Assembly (NCBI GenBank): GCA_023053685.1
Contig: JALIGW010000028.1
Coordinates: 8,149,782-8,213,781 of the forward strand
Origin: Diadophis punctatus similis
Lineage: Eukaryota > Chordata > Lepidosauria > Squamata > Dipsadidae
Length of the DNA stretch: 64,000 bases
Direction: 5' to 3'
Shown: positions 1-10,564 of the stretch, in pieces
How positions within the stretch are numbered: the stretch's first letter is position 1
Layout of the letters: every line of letters starts with the position of its first letter
The notes under the pieces: generated by a model
What the model was told of the DNA's origin: nothing
Database searches by the model: none
Seen by the model: only the letters and a program-made list of their open reading frames with translations
Position numbers and translations under genes: made by a program

Positions 1-59
1 TGGTGCAATTTTTTTTCACTCGCCCCTTTGATCATGTTTCTAACTTTGAAAAGATTAGT

Positions 60-235
60 GAATACTGCCAACAGAGGAGAATAATTTAACTCAGGGTTGA
101 ACTGTGGAACCCTTGGTGCTCTCTGAGCTTAGTTGTTCTCTTGCAAATGTTTCATTACCCAATTAGAAAACATCTTCAGTGCTAGAAGTGAGTGAGGTTT
201 GCTCTGTGCCTTTAGTAGTGAAGCACTTGGTTAGT
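60..235 (-). mobile_element. Penelope-like element fragment with hammerhead-like core
   Basis: The minus strand matches copies at 28.9, 33.8, 47.8 and 57.0 kb: a 'gcactgaaga' start, then 'ggtaatgaaac', then an 'aagctcagagagcaccaagg' type stretch and 'ccacagttcaaccctgag'. At 144-179 it carries CTGAAGA, a partly paired stem and GAAA, the order of a hammerhead core. Assignment to Penelope-like elements is inferred from the better copy at 33.2-33.9 kb, which has degraded RT-like coding next to the same sequence. No stem I or III is clear here. Confidence 0.5.
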
Positions 236-1005
236 TTGGATGGTTTTACAATAGATCTGTTGCTAACTTGCTGCTATTTCCTCTGCTGATGAGGATATCC
301 AAGAATGGTAGTGAGTTGTTGTTTTCTTCTTCTCAAGCGAACTTTATTCTTTTGATGATTTTGTTGATTGTTTCATTCTTTTCTCCAGGTCAGTCTCTTG
401 GTTTGTTATTTGTACACATCTTTGAGGGCAGTTCAGAAATGTGAAAAATAAATGAAATATGCATCCCTTTCCATTATTAACAAGTCCAGCTGGTGTCTTT
501 TATATGTCCAGTCTTTTTCTATATTACTCTTGTAGTTGGTAATTATTAAATTCACTTTCAGATCAGTCTCAATCTTCTCCAATAAAACTCATTCCTCTTC
601 TATAACATTTTTAAAACAGTCTATCTATAGAACAGCTTCAATTTAATTTCTGGGTCCATTGTATTCAAAAATGCAATTTAGTATATCCAATGTTAAAATG
701 TTTTGTTCCATTCCATATTAGTAAGTCAAATTTAAGTGTTCTTCTCCTTTAATTGTAATCTTTAGTTCCCTCTAATTCCCTTTAGTATCTTACTTTCAAA
801 GTCTCATCCTATCTTGGTTTCTTATGGGAAGGATTCTTATAAATAATATAATTTAATAAATTAATTAAAGATAGAATTTTATTTCAGATCCATCTGGATT
901 CTTAGTCTCTTTGTAACTTTCCAAAAACAAAGTTCTAATCACCCCTTTGCTGTTATTCTCCTCCTCAAAAAATATCTAGCTCCAATTGTCCAGAGCACAG
1001 GTCAC
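236..1005. other. No recognisable feature
   Basis: AT-rich sequence with no coding, RNA or repeat signature that I can name. Confidence 0.4.
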
Positions 1006-1300
1006 CAACCTGTGGTCCGCAGACCACTGGTGGTCCGTGAGAAAATTTTGGTGATCTGCGGCGCACCTGGGTGGAGGAGCTGCTCCGGGATGACTAATGG
1101 CCAGTCCTGTGACTAGAGCTCTGGAATATGGGACCGGCCAGGCAGCTCATGGTGGGGTTGGAAATCTCTGCCATAGAGGGAGTTACATGAAACTTGCAAC
1201 TTTGCAGCGCAACCCTCGCCGGCCGGAATGAGTCAATGGTGCAAGGGGGGGGGGCGGCACAGGCAGGCTGAAGCAACAGGTGTCAGCAACCTGTGGCTTG
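1006..1300. mobile_element. hAT-like DNA transposon remnant
   Basis: Contains 'caggtcaccaacctgtggtc' near the left and 'caggtgtcagcaacctgtgg' at 1279-1298, both resembling hAT family ends. The inside is GC-rich. No clean 8-bp target duplication is visible, so the boundaries and class are tentative. Confidence 0.35.
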
Positions 1301-1517
1301 TTCTTCCCCCTGCTGTGGCTTCCTGTCGGCTGAAACCACCAGTGGCTGGCCTGCCCCTCACCCTCCCTGTTCTGCCCTAGCTACGGACCACAAAGAACGC
1401 AGCACATACAAAGTCTGTACAAACCCTTACTTAACTAATTAAGGACTACTAATGAGCTTTCTAAGTAGTCTTCAAACACAAACACAGTTTAAAGCAGTCT
1501 TTTCTGAACACCGGCTG

Positions 1518-1600
1518 TTAATTTATTTATTTTATTTATTTATTTTGGCTTTCTTATATGCCGCCCAACTCCCGAGGGACTCAGGGCGGCGTGATTCAAC
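1518..1600 (-). mobile_element. L2-type LINE 3' end (minus)
   Basis: A TTTA-rich tract followed by 'ttatatgccgcccaactccc' and 'gactcagggcggcg' is the same 3' terminus as the L2-type LINE at 9.3 kb, in the same orientation. Only the terminus is present. Confidence 0.6.
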
Positions 1601-2283
1601 TTCATTAACAGCCAGCATGAGTCCATGAAATAATAACTCAATTCTGAGTCAACAGTCTTGTAGATATCAGCAAGCTTATGGTGGTTGGCAAAATGCCCAG
1701 AAGCAATTTGCAAGAAAAATGCCAAGAGAGAGAACAAGAGCCGATCAGATGTTTCTGGAGTCAAGACACGAAGGAATATGAACGAATGTTGTTTCCTGCA
1801 AATTGCTTCCTTCGTCGTCATCCCTTAAATAGGCTAGGGATGTGGCCAATTAGCCTCAAGCCTTACTCCTGAGGAAACCTCCTCCTGAGGAACCATTCCT
1901 GCCTCTTGGCAGCTCTGCGTGCCTGTGCATTGAGAATAGGCTCCTCCTCTTCTTCGTCATCACTGATGGGAGCTTCTGGAGGTTCTGAAGGCCCAGGCTG
2001 AATCTCCACCTCTCCAGCCTCTTGTCCAACTGTCCAACTTGGGTACCAGCTATACAGGCTGCTGGTGCATCACCACATCAGCCTCTGCACTGCCGGAATC
2101 AGCTACCAGCTACACGGGCTACCGGCAGGCCACAACACTCCCCACCCAGTCACTCCTTGCCTGGCCTGAGAAGGGAAAGGTGGGGGATGGAGATTTGCTC
2201 CAAATTCCAGAGCAGGAGCAAAGTGTCCAGCACCAACAAAGGCCAAAGGAGCACCCGTGAGACCCAGAGAGTGCCGGAGAATC
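1601..2283. other. Unclassified moderately GC-rich sequence
   Basis: Contains a TATA-like 'cccttaaatagg' near 1823 and short imperfect duplications ('ctcctgaggaa' twice, 'taccagctacac/tatac' twice). It could be part of an LTR, but no paired ends or duplicated target were found. The open frames here have no family resemblance that I recognise. Confidence 0.3.
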
Positions 2284-2645
2284 AGAATGAGAGAGAGAGA
2301 GAGAGACAGAGAGAGACAGACAGAGAGAGAGAGAAAGAGAGAGAGGGGGGAGAGAGAGAGATGAGAGAGAGAGAGACAGAGAGAGGGGGGAGAGAGAGAT
2401 GAGAGAGAAAGAGAGAGGGAGGAGAGAGAGAAAGAGAGAGGGGAAGAGAGAAAGAGAGAGATAGGGGGAGAATGAGAGAGGGGGAGAGAAAGAAGGGGAG
2501 GGAGAGATGAGAGGAGAGAGAGGGGGGAGAGAAATAGAGAGAGGGGGGAGAGATATGTCAGAGAGATGAAAGAGAGTCAGACAAAGAGGGGAGAGAGAGA
2601 GGGGGGGGAAGCAGAGAGAAAGAGAAAGAGAGAGGGGGAGAGAAT
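2284..2645. repeat. GA-rich purine tract
   Basis: About 360 bp of almost pure purine, mainly (GA)n interspersed with GGGG runs and occasional GACA. It generates spurious open frames on both strands (Ser/Leu-rich on minus, Arg/Glu-rich on plus). Such tracts can form triplex DNA. Confidence 0.95.
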
Positions 2646-3828
2646 GCCTGAAGGACCCCATCCCATCACTGGGAGTCCAGGCGCTTCAGCAAGTTCTTAA
2701 TATTAGATGATAGAATAAATGGCTTTCAAGATATGCAACCTGCTGTGTCTCATCAGTTTTCCTTAAATTATTTGTGGCTCAGAGTGCAGGTTTCCTGGTT
2801 AGTGTTCAATGTGCATTTTCCAAGTGTCTGATCAAGAACAAAACTCACCAGGCATCCTCCTCATGTTCTTCTTGCAGATGAACTGCTTTACTTTGGTTTG
2901 TGTCCACATAGTGCACTTCAGCAGAGAGTCCTGCAAGACTGAGGCCCTGTGAATATACTGCTAGCTCCAACAGACATGAACTGGAGCTCCATGGCAGGAT
3001 TGGACTGTGGAGACTGAATGTGCATCTATCCGAGATCCTGCTAGGGTTCAGGAGAAGAATATCCCCTACAAGGAAAGAAAAGGTTGGGGAGAAAATACAT
3101 TAAGAGCAAAGAAAAATAATAAGAGAAATTAGAAATATATAGAGAAATAGTGACAGATTGAGAAAATAGCTTCAATAAAAATATGAATTAAGTTATTGAA
3201 GAGGAGAACAAAGAAGCTGGAAATAAATGAGAAAAATAGAATTTAAATCATACATTGACCTTTCTGTAAAGACCTACATAGTCTATGGCAAATGTTCTCA
3301 AAGATATAGTCAGATTTTATCCATACTCATTCAAAAATAATTCCCTTCAATGAGATTTATATATCTCCATGTTTGTGACCATAGGATTGCAAGCTTAATT
3401 GTTATGAACTTCCCTATATTGATTAAACTGTTGTTCAAACATTCTGCTTCATGACTGAAATGAAGCAAAAAATCAGGAGATATATTTATTTATTAAGTCT
3501 TATTTCTACATAAATCCTTGGGACAAACACATTTAAATAAAATAGAAAGTTATATGGAAATGGGAGGAATTCTTACAGGACCAAAATTTTATCCAGTTGG
3601 ATAATGATTATCTGTTTCCTAAAACAAAGGTAGTGTTACAGATTTTTTTTTCTTTATTTTCCTCCTCAGTGCAGACGAATCTTGCGATTGTCTGAAAGAG
3701 GTTTTTCTGGCCTTGATGAAATCCTGACATGATCAGAAAGGAATGGTTGTCCCCTACAACTGACTGCCCTTTCACAAAAGAGAGTTGAGAGAAATCATTT
3801 AACTTAGATTGTGACTTCATGGTCATCA
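2646..3828. other. No recognisable feature
   Basis: AT-rich unique-looking sequence. The segment 3655-3685 ('attttcctcctcagtgcaga') resembles part of the Helitron interior near 4600, so some of it may be an older Helitron fragment. Confidence 0.35.
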
Positions 3829-5017
3829 TCTATATATATAAAAGTGAAAACCACTCACACATTAATCACAAATCTCCAGAACCGTAAAGCCTACAAATTT
3901 GAAATTTGCCACATATGTTCCTCTTGGCTTCTAGGTACTCACTAAGAAAGGATTTTTCAAAATGACCATCGGAGCATGAGTATTTATTATATTATTATTA
4001 ACAAGCTATGATGCTAAGGAGTTCTATTCCCCCTCCCCACCTGAAAAGAAATGAACAGTTGAGCTAAGCTACAGCCAGGCTCTTTGCTATCTCCTTCTTG
4101 CTCACACAGCAAATACTGTTTGAGTTTCCAAACACCCCTCAACTCTCTCACACACTAACAGGATGCTAGCAGGGGTGGGTTTTTAACTTACATCGTTGCC
4201 GGTTCGCTTCCTCCTGTACCACGTGGCTGTGCCTCATGGGTGCACATGCACTTCATGTGCATGTGCATGCGCAGTGCAAAAGAATACCCCCCACCCAAAG
4301 CTGAAAACAAGATGGTGATGCATGCACAGTGCCGGAAACTCGGATTCTGTGCATGTGCAGAAGAAAAAAACCTAGACCCCCCCCAAAAAAATCCCCTCCC
4401 CAAAAAAATTCCCCAAAAAAGATGGCGGTGCCCATGGACTGGCACTGACCGATCGGGTTCCATGACGTCATTGTGACATCACCAGCAGTTTGCTACCGGT
4501 TCAGGCGAACCGGTCCGAACCGGGAGGAACCCACATCTGGACGCTAGCCAGATGAATATCAATGGATGCTGGTAGGCAGAGACATATTTTTTTTTTATTT
4601 TTCTCCTCAGTTCAGACAAATCTGTTCCTTCTACTGTAACACCAGTTAAAGGGAAAAGAGGCAAAAAATACAGGAAAAGATTTACAGATGCGATTAGCAA
4701 AACACAAGTAAGGGAAACTGCCTGTTCCTCCCATGGCCAGTTCTATGTGGCATGCTCCAGAGTCAGTTCACTTGACAGCCTGGTCAGCCTCCAGCCAGAG
4801 AACAAAACCAGGAATGTCGTTTACAGGGAGGTCCTGAGCAATTCATCTGAGGGACAAATTGAAAGTCTATGCTATGCAAATAATGTCTTCATCTGTAACA
4901 GAAACTTAGTTTACCATCTCTAACGAAATAATACAGTCCCTTTTTTAACTACTCATTAATTTTCAAGCTTTAAGTTTCAATTTATCAAGCACCAAGTGAA
5001 GCACGGATATCAGCTAG
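3829..5017 (+). mobile_element. Non-autonomous Helitron
   Basis: Begins with 'tctatatatataaaag' preceded by A and ends with 'ggatatcagctag' followed by T. This fits the Helitron pattern: 5' TC, 3' CTAG, insertion between A and T, no target duplication. The first 100 bp ('ctccagaaccgtaaagcc', 'gaaatttgccacatatgttc') look like the conserved 5' region of animal Helitrons. No Rep/helicase coding is visible. A hAT element (4170-4539) is inserted in it. Part of the interior ('gctagccagatgaata', 'tggtaggcaga') is shared with the DNA element at 35.1 kb. Confidence 0.7.
4170..4539 (+). mobile_element. hAT MITE, CAGGGGTGGG family, copy 1
   Basis: Ends are 'caggggtgggttttta' and, reverse complemented, 'cagatgtgggttcctccc'. 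It is flanked by 8-bp duplications gatgctag (4162-4169) and gacgctag (4540-4547) with one mismatch. The interior has CpG-rich 'gcatgcgcagtg', 'aagatggcggtgcccatgga' and 'ttcaggcgaaccggtccg'. It has no transposase. It is nested in the Helitron and is therefore younger than it. Confidence 0.85.
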
Positions 5018-5039
5018 TATGTAATAAATGAAACCAGGA

Positions 5040-5104
5040 CCAAAAAGTATATAGATTATATATAGATTATATAATAATCTATATATAATCTCTATCTCTA
5101 TCTC

Positions 5105-5180
<76 letters not shown>

Positions 5181-5344
5181 CAGATAGATAGATATAGATA
5201 GGTATAGATATATGGCTATAGCTATGGATATAGAGCTAGAGATAGAGATAGAGATAGAGATATAGACTACTCCCCCCCACACACACACATACAACGAACA
5301 TATGCCTGCAAAGAACATTGATTGACTGACTGACTGACTGACTG
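5040..5344. repeat. TATA/GATA/GACT microsatellite complex
   Basis: Contains (TAGA)n at about 5102-5200, then imperfect GATA/TATA, a C-run with (CA)n near 5272-5290 and (TGAC)n at 5326-5344. It starts directly after the Helitron 3' end. Open frames here (Tyr-Leu-Ser-Ile repeats) are artefacts. Confidence 0.95.
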
Positions 5345-5654
5345 AATTTAGACGCTTTCTGACTCCAGAATTACTCTGGACAACTTACACTTAAAAGTGG
5401 AAAGCAGTAAGAAGAAAAAAAGATTATGTCTGAGGGTTCACATTCCATAGACCAAAAAGTACAATCTGCAGAGATTTCACAACCTCTCTATCCAAGGCTT
5501 GGAAGAACAGCCACATTTTTAAAGATGTGTGAAACATCATTGGGGTGGGAGATATGTGGATCTTTGAAGGGATATTATCACAATAGAAAAGGCACAATTG
5601 CTGGGTGGCATTGTTTAACTGAAAGGACCCAAACTCTGCTGAATGAGCACCATG

Positions 5655-5880
5655 GCAAATAGATGATTTAAACAACCTGGTCTTGTGCCATGAGAAGTTT
5701 TATAGATGAATACTGCACTTGGAATCCCACTGTAGCTCTTAAAGCAATAGGTGCACATGGATACATCAAAATATACCCAGCATTGCTGGCAGTGCTGCCT
5801 TTTGGACCAGCTGTAGCTTCTGAGTAGTCTTCAAGGGCAGCCTCATGTTGAACACATTGCATATCCAACTGTGAAGTGAT
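5655..5880 (-). mobile_element. Degraded L2-type LINE fragment (minus)
   Basis: The segment with 'accagctgtagcttctgagt', 'cttcaagggcagcctcatgt' and 'gcatatccaactgtgaagtg' matches the pattern seen when L2-type LINEs are read on their non-coding strand. It is interrupted on the right by a hAT element. No intact coding remains. Confidence 0.45.
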
Positions 5881-5885
5881 TAGAG

Positions 5886-6174
5886 CAGAGGTGGGTTCCT
5901 GTCTGTTCAGACCGGTTCTTTAGAACCGATAGTGAGAATTTCCCCCCGCTCGCCGAACCAGGAGCGATGGCCAGCTGGCCACACTCCCAAACTGGCTCTC
6001 TCGGCGGTGCCATAGGCGCCGCTATCTTGTTTTTTGCTTCTGCACATGCACAGAAGCTGTTTTTTGCTTCTGTGCATGCACAGAAGCTGAGTTTTCAGCA
6101 CTGCGCATGCGCATGCACCCACGTGGCGCAGGAGGAAGCGAACTGGCAGCGAGGTAAGTTAGAACCCACCCCTG
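5886..6174 (-). mobile_element. hAT MITE, CAGGGGTGGG family, copy 2
   Basis: Left end 'cagaggtgggttcctg', right end 'gaacccacccctg'; flanking 8-bp duplications gattagag (5878-5885) and gactagag (6175-6182). The orientation is opposite to copy 1: its right end reverse complements to 'gttctaacttacctcgctgc', like the left end of copy 1. The interior has a tandem pair of 'gcttctgtgcatgcacagaa' type. Confidence 0.85.
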
Positions 6175-6182
6175 GACTAGAG

Positions 6183-6490
6183 CATGAGTAGGAGCTATCA
6201 GTTCAAGACAAACCCTAGACAGCACTCAAGACTTCAATGGAGAAGTGCAATCCCATTAAGCCTAAAGAAAGTTTCCAGATTTTGTGTGCCCCCCTCCCCT
6301 GCAAAAATCCAGAGGTACTTAGTTTGAGGATTAAGTCTGAGTCTGTCCCTCCCCATTCAGACCTGCATGGCTCCTGGCCATTGGGGCAGATCATTGATGA
6401 GATCCCTTGGCTGTCCATGGATCGAAATACAAAGCTGGGTATCATCCCTGTATTGATGATATTGGACCTCAAATCAACAAATGGCCTCCT
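6183..6490 (-). mobile_element. Degraded L2-type LINE fragment (minus)
   Basis: Contains 'gctgggtatcatccctgtat', paralleled at 21.2 kb by 'atcatcagtgtactgatgat'. Both look like the non-coding strand of the same L2-type LINE body. Coding is destroyed, and the assignment rests on pattern similarity only. Confidence 0.4.
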
Positions 6491-7510
6491 CTAATGGTTT
6501 AGTGAAAAATCTTAATAAGATACAGTATCTTCGAATGCCCGGAGGCATCTGTTTTGTCACACTGAATTTCAGAGGATATGGAGTAAAATTATTCCCAATC
6601 TCATTTCAGCAACATAGCTACATTAATCTTCCTTTTCTCCTTTGATTTTCTGCACAGTAGATAGATAAATAACTGTTCTCTAGGAAGCTAGTCTCCATAT
6701 AGATTCTGGCTGCATGAAAATACACACCATTAAGAGTGTATTTTTTTTTCAGTTCTCAATCCTCTGCAGGGAAACAAGGCAGATTGCTTTACACTGAGAT
6801 CATTAATCTATTTCTTTTTTTAAATAAATGTTTATTAAAAGTTTTAGAAAACATGTAAAAACTAAAATAGAAGCAAGAAATAAACAATGCAGAAAGAAAG
6901 ACTTAAAAACAAAAAGATGTTTCTGATTTCCTTTCTGGCAAATATAAGTACAATTACAAAATTATCTCTTAGTCTATGTTTACACAAAAGCTTACCTTTT
7001 CGATTTTCCAGGTTTTTTAAATAATGAAAATCATAAATCATAGCTGTGGTTTTCTTTCTATTTCACGGAAAAGTCATATAAGGGGTTTACACCCAACTAT
7101 AAATGTTGAAGTTAGATCATTAGTCCATCTAGTTCAACAGTAAACTAATCTATCATTTCTTAAGCAGATGTAATTGACCTGCAATGATGGAGCCTGGTGG
7201 ACATCAAATGGAGGAGAATAGTGGTTCTACAGGTTATCAGGTCAAGGAAGAGTAATCTAGTTTGATTGACAGCAGCTTCCTAGCAGCTCTTTTTCAAATA
7301 GCAGTACTTCCAGCCTTAGCTGGTGCCCAATAATATTTAACGCACAGGCTCTGTCACTGAGCTGTGGCATTCCTGTGAAGGGTTAGGAGCAAGCAGAAAT
7401 AATGGCTGATATATCAAGTTAACATTTCAAACACTTAAATATCTGTGGGGCATATAGCATAATTTGTTGCAGGAGAAAGGAAAGTAACCTGAATGTTATG
7501 GGAACTTGAC
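6491..7510. other. No recognisable feature
   Basis: AT-rich, no supported gene or repeat. Confidence 0.35.
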
Positions 7511-8168
7511 TTAACAGAATAACAGAGTTGGAAGGGACCTTGAAGGTCTTCTAATCGAACCCTCTGCTCAAGCATGAGACCCTATACCAGTGATGGCAAA
7601 CCTTTTCAGCACCAGTGCCCAAACTGGAATGCGCATGTGCACGCACGCACCGGAGCCCTAGAAACTCAAAGACCAGCTGGCTGGTGAGCATGTGCGTGCC
7701 GGCCAGCTGATCTTCGGGTTTCCGGGGCTCCGGCACACGTGAAGATCAGCTGGCCGGGCTGCATGCGCATGCTGGAAACCAGAGCAGTTAGCAATGGTGC
7801 ACGTGCCCACAGAGAGGATCTGCATGCCACCTCTGGCACGCGTGCCATGGGTTCGCCATCACGGCCCTATACCATTCTAGAAAAGTGGCTGTCCAGTCTC
7901 TTCTTAAAGCCTCTTGCTTTCTGGTGCTTTGGAGAATAATTTATCAGCCTCTTCTTTGTGGCAGCCTCTTAGATATTGGAACACTGCTATCATGTCATCC
8001 CTAGTCCTTCTTTTCATTAGACTAGGCTTATCTAATTCCCGCAACTATTCTTCATATGTTTTAGCCTCCAGCACCCTAATCATCTTTGTTGCTCTTTTCT
8101 GCACTTTCCAGAATCTCAACATCTTTTTTATAATATGATGACTAAAACTGGATGCAGTAGTCTAAGTT
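7511..8168 (-). mobile_element. CR1 LINE 3' region (minus), split by a hAT element
   Basis: 'acagagttggaagggacctt' is the reverse complement of the typical CR1 3' end. The rest, from 7873, corresponds on the minus strand to the last part of the CR1 ORF2 ('LGLLKRRTRDDMIAVFQYL'-like) and 'gtgactaaaactggatgcag'. Several disruptions make it a dead copy. The hAT element at 7588-7864 splits it. Confidence 0.8.
7588..7864. mobile_element. hAT MITE, CAGTGATGGC family, copy 1
   Basis: Ends are 'cagtgatggcaaacc' and the inverted 'ggttcgccatcacgg'. An exact 8-bp duplication, ccctatac, lies at 7580-7587 and 7865-7872. The interior is rich in 'gcgcatg' and 'gatcagctggcc' palindromes. It splits a CR1 copy, so it is younger. 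A related element is at 30.2 kb. Confidence 0.87.
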
Positions 8169-8248
8169 ATTTAACTTAGCTGACTCTTAACTTAAGTCAA
8201 CAGTTAACTGTTGTTACTTAACTTATTCCAGTTAATACTGGTAGAAGG

Positions 8249-8867
8249 CAGGGGCGGGTTCCTAATTTATTTACTACCACTCTGTGGGTGTGGCTTATTT
8301 TGTGGGTGTGGCTTGCCAGCCATCTGACCGGGTGGGCGTGGGCCTCGGGAGCTTGGTAGCAGCCGGAGAAGCGGGGGGACATTGCCCACCCGCAACGCAG
8401 CCCCACACAGCGGGAGCAGCAAGACCACGGCAACGGTTCTTCTAGGAGGCTCTGTCCGGACTGAATACTTCTCCCCATTCGATGATCCTAGGCTCCTGCC
8501 ACCCGTTCCCCCTCCCCTCAGCAGCTCGAGAAGCCTCGAACGTGCAAAAATGCCTAGGATCATCACCGCGCGTTCGTGGCTTCTCGGACTGCTGAAGGGA
8601 GGGGAATAGAGATAGCTCCTGCCGCCCATTCTTTCAGCGTCTCACGCGCTCCCTCAGCCATCCTCCCCTGCTTGGACTCACTGTGGGATAGGAAGGCAGC
8701 TCGGCTTCTGGGCATGCAAAGAAAATTTTAAAAAAATTTTTTTAAATGTTTTTTTTAAAAATGGCGGTGCCCAGGCACTGGCAACCGACCGCACCGGTAC
8801 TGTGACATCACCAGCGGGCCGCTACCGGTGCTATAGAGTGGACCGCACTGATAGGAACCCACCACTG
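8249..8867 (+). mobile_element. hAT MITE, CAGGGGTGGG family, copy 3 (long form)
   Basis: Ends are 'caggggcgggttcc' and 'ggaacccaccactg'; the 8-bp duplication gtagaagg is exact (8241-8248 and 8868-8875). At 619 bp it is the longest copy. The interior holds a GC-rich inverted repeat around 8470-8620 ('gatgatcctaggctcctgcc' and 'gcctaggatcatcaccgcg'). The right part shares 'atggcggtgcccaggcac' and 'accggtac' with copy 1. Confidence 0.9.
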
Positions 8868-9183
8868 GTAGAAGGGAACATGAATAAGCTGTAGTGTGCC
8901 AGTGCCGTTAACATATGAATTGGCTCTTAGTTTCAGCATTTTCTGTTTTTTTATTTTTCATGAGAGAAAATGTGTTGGATTCCAATAAAGAAAAAAAAAG
9001 AGAACCAATATTCTGCAACTAGGGCTCCCTATAACATATATATATATATTTGTCTGCATTCATTTGAATGATTCTTATAGATAAGCAACATTTAACACAT
9101 GATGGTGTGCATGGAATAATGTTCATTTGAGAAATATTTTATATATTAATTATGTTATGTCAATTAAAGACTAATATATATGG

Positions 9184-9302
9184 AGAGGAGGAGAGAGCCA
9201 TTCTTGCAGGATCCAATCTGGGTTGATCACCAGGAACAGAGGTTTTGTCTTCTGAGCTTTCAGACTCGTACTGGAGCCCATCTTCAGGGAAGTTCTCTAG
9301 CA
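9184..9302 (-). mobile_element. Repeat arm with hammerhead-like core (possible Penelope-like end)
   Basis: The minus strand carries CTGAAGA (9281-9287), a 6-bp stem GGGCTC/GAGTCT (9274-9279 with 9262-9267) with a 6-nt loop, then GAAA (9258-9261). This is the order and spacing of a hammerhead core through stem II. It is followed by 'gaagacaaaacctctgttcc' and 'caacccagattggatcctgc'. An inverted copy lies at 9907-10000 and a third at 61219-61280. No clear stem I or III was found. Confidence 0.5.
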
Positions 9303-9903
9303 GAGAGAAGTTTATTTATTTATTTATTTATTTATTTGGTGTTCTTATATGCCGCCCAACTCCCGAAGGACTCAGGGCGGCGTACAACAGAAAAAATACA
9401 AGAAACCAATATAAATATACATTTTAAAAACAAATATAAAAATTAAAACCATAGTATTAAAAAACATCCAATATCCATTCAACGATCATACATACTTGGG
9501 GTGAGCTCAATGAATTACGCTCTACCCTCAGCCTGCAGGAAAAGCCATGTCTTAACCGCCTTCCGGAAGGCCAGCAGAGTGGGGATAGTTCGGGTCTCTG
9601 GGGGAAGTTGGTTCCAGAGCACGGGGCCTGCCACAGAGAAGGCTCTCCCCCTAGGGCCCGCCAGCCGGCATTGCTTAGCCGATGGGACCTGGAGGAGGCC
9701 AACTCTGTGGGCCCTAACCGGTCGAAGGGAAGTATGAGGCAGAATGCGGTCCCGGAGATAACCTGGTCCTAAGCCATGAAGGGCTTTAAAGATGGTGATC
9801 AACACCTTGAATTGGACCCGGAGACCGATGGGCAACCAATGCAGCTGGCGGAGTACAGGTGTCATGTGGGTGTACCTTGGCACACCCACCACAGCACGCG
9901 GTG
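9303..9903 (-). mobile_element. L2-type LINE 3' end with C-terminal ORF2 (minus)
   Basis: An open frame of 200 codons on minus (9515-10117) contains 'MTPVLRQLHWLPI', 'VQFKVLITIFKALHGLGPGY' and 'AFSVAGPVLWNQLPPETR', typical of the C-terminal region of L2-group LINE ORF2. After the stop at 9515 comes a 3' UTR ending 'gactcagggcggcg' (read on plus) and a (TTTA)n tail at 9310-9338. It is 5' truncated near 9903; the first ~75 codons of the open frame belong to the flanking arm. Retrotransposition in this group uses a target-primed RT; RT and endonuclease domains are missing here. Confidence 0.75.
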
Positions 9904-9906
9904 GAT

Positions 9907-10043
9907 GGGCTCCAACATGAGTTTGAAAGCTCGGAAGACAAAACCTCTGTTCCCGGTGACCAACCCAGATTGGATCCTGCAACATTGCCCTGAGACATGG
10001 ATATTTGCTTTCATTCATGAGAGCCATTCTTGTTTGCTTCAGC
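9907..10043 (+). mobile_element. Inverted counterpart of the 9184-9302 arm
   Basis: 'gaaagctcggaagacaaaac', 'cccggtgaccaacccagatt' and 'ggatcctgcaa' reverse complement the left arm with few mismatches over about 80 bp. It begins at 'gatgggctcca', inside stem II of the hammerhead-like motif, so the CTGAAGA is missing on this side. The L2 fragment lies exactly between the two arms. Confidence 0.6.
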
Positions 10044-10051
10044 AGTGTCGG

Positions 10052-10556
10052 CAGTGGTGGGTTCCTACTGGTGCGGTCCACTCTATAGCACCGGTAGCGA
10101 CCGCCTGGTGATGTCACAGATGTTGTAACTGGTCATAAATGTGTATGTGTGCATGCGTGCATACATGTATGCATGCATAAGACTGTCAAAACTCAAAAAA
10201 CAGGTCAAGTAGCTCTGAGGAGGTCAGTTATAAATTTGAACACTTGCTAAGCAACCGGCCATTAAGCGAGGATCACTTGTATTTGGTTTGCCTTAAGGGT
10301 TCAGAGCTGTATGGAATCTGGTTTCTTTTAATCCTTTGGGGGATTGTAAAAGGTCCAGATGCAGGAATCCTCATAGAGGAAACTAGGATCGTGACCACTT
10401 AGCCACACCCGCCCAGTCACATGACTATGAAGCCATGCCCGTCCAGTCACATGACCGTCAAGCCACTCCAACCCGGTCACATGACCGCCAAGCCACGCCC
10501 ACAAAACTAAGCCACGCCCACAGAGTGGTTGTAAAAAATTTAGGAACCCGCCCCTG
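10052..10556 (-). mobile_element. hAT MITE, CAGGGGTGGG family, copy 4
   Basis: Left end 'cagtggtgggttcc', right end 'ggaacccgcccctg'; exact 8-bp duplication agtgtcgg at 10044-10051 and 10557-10564. Relative to copy 3 it is inverted. It contains about three imperfect 29-bp repeats at 10396-10530 built on 'gtcacatgaccgtcaagcca'. Confidence 0.9.
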
Positions 10557-10564
10557 AGTGTCGG

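Noticed and set aside
2119..2661. 180-codon minus frame rich in Ser and Leu
   Set aside because: It is the complement of a GA purine tract, so low complexity keeps the frame open by chance.
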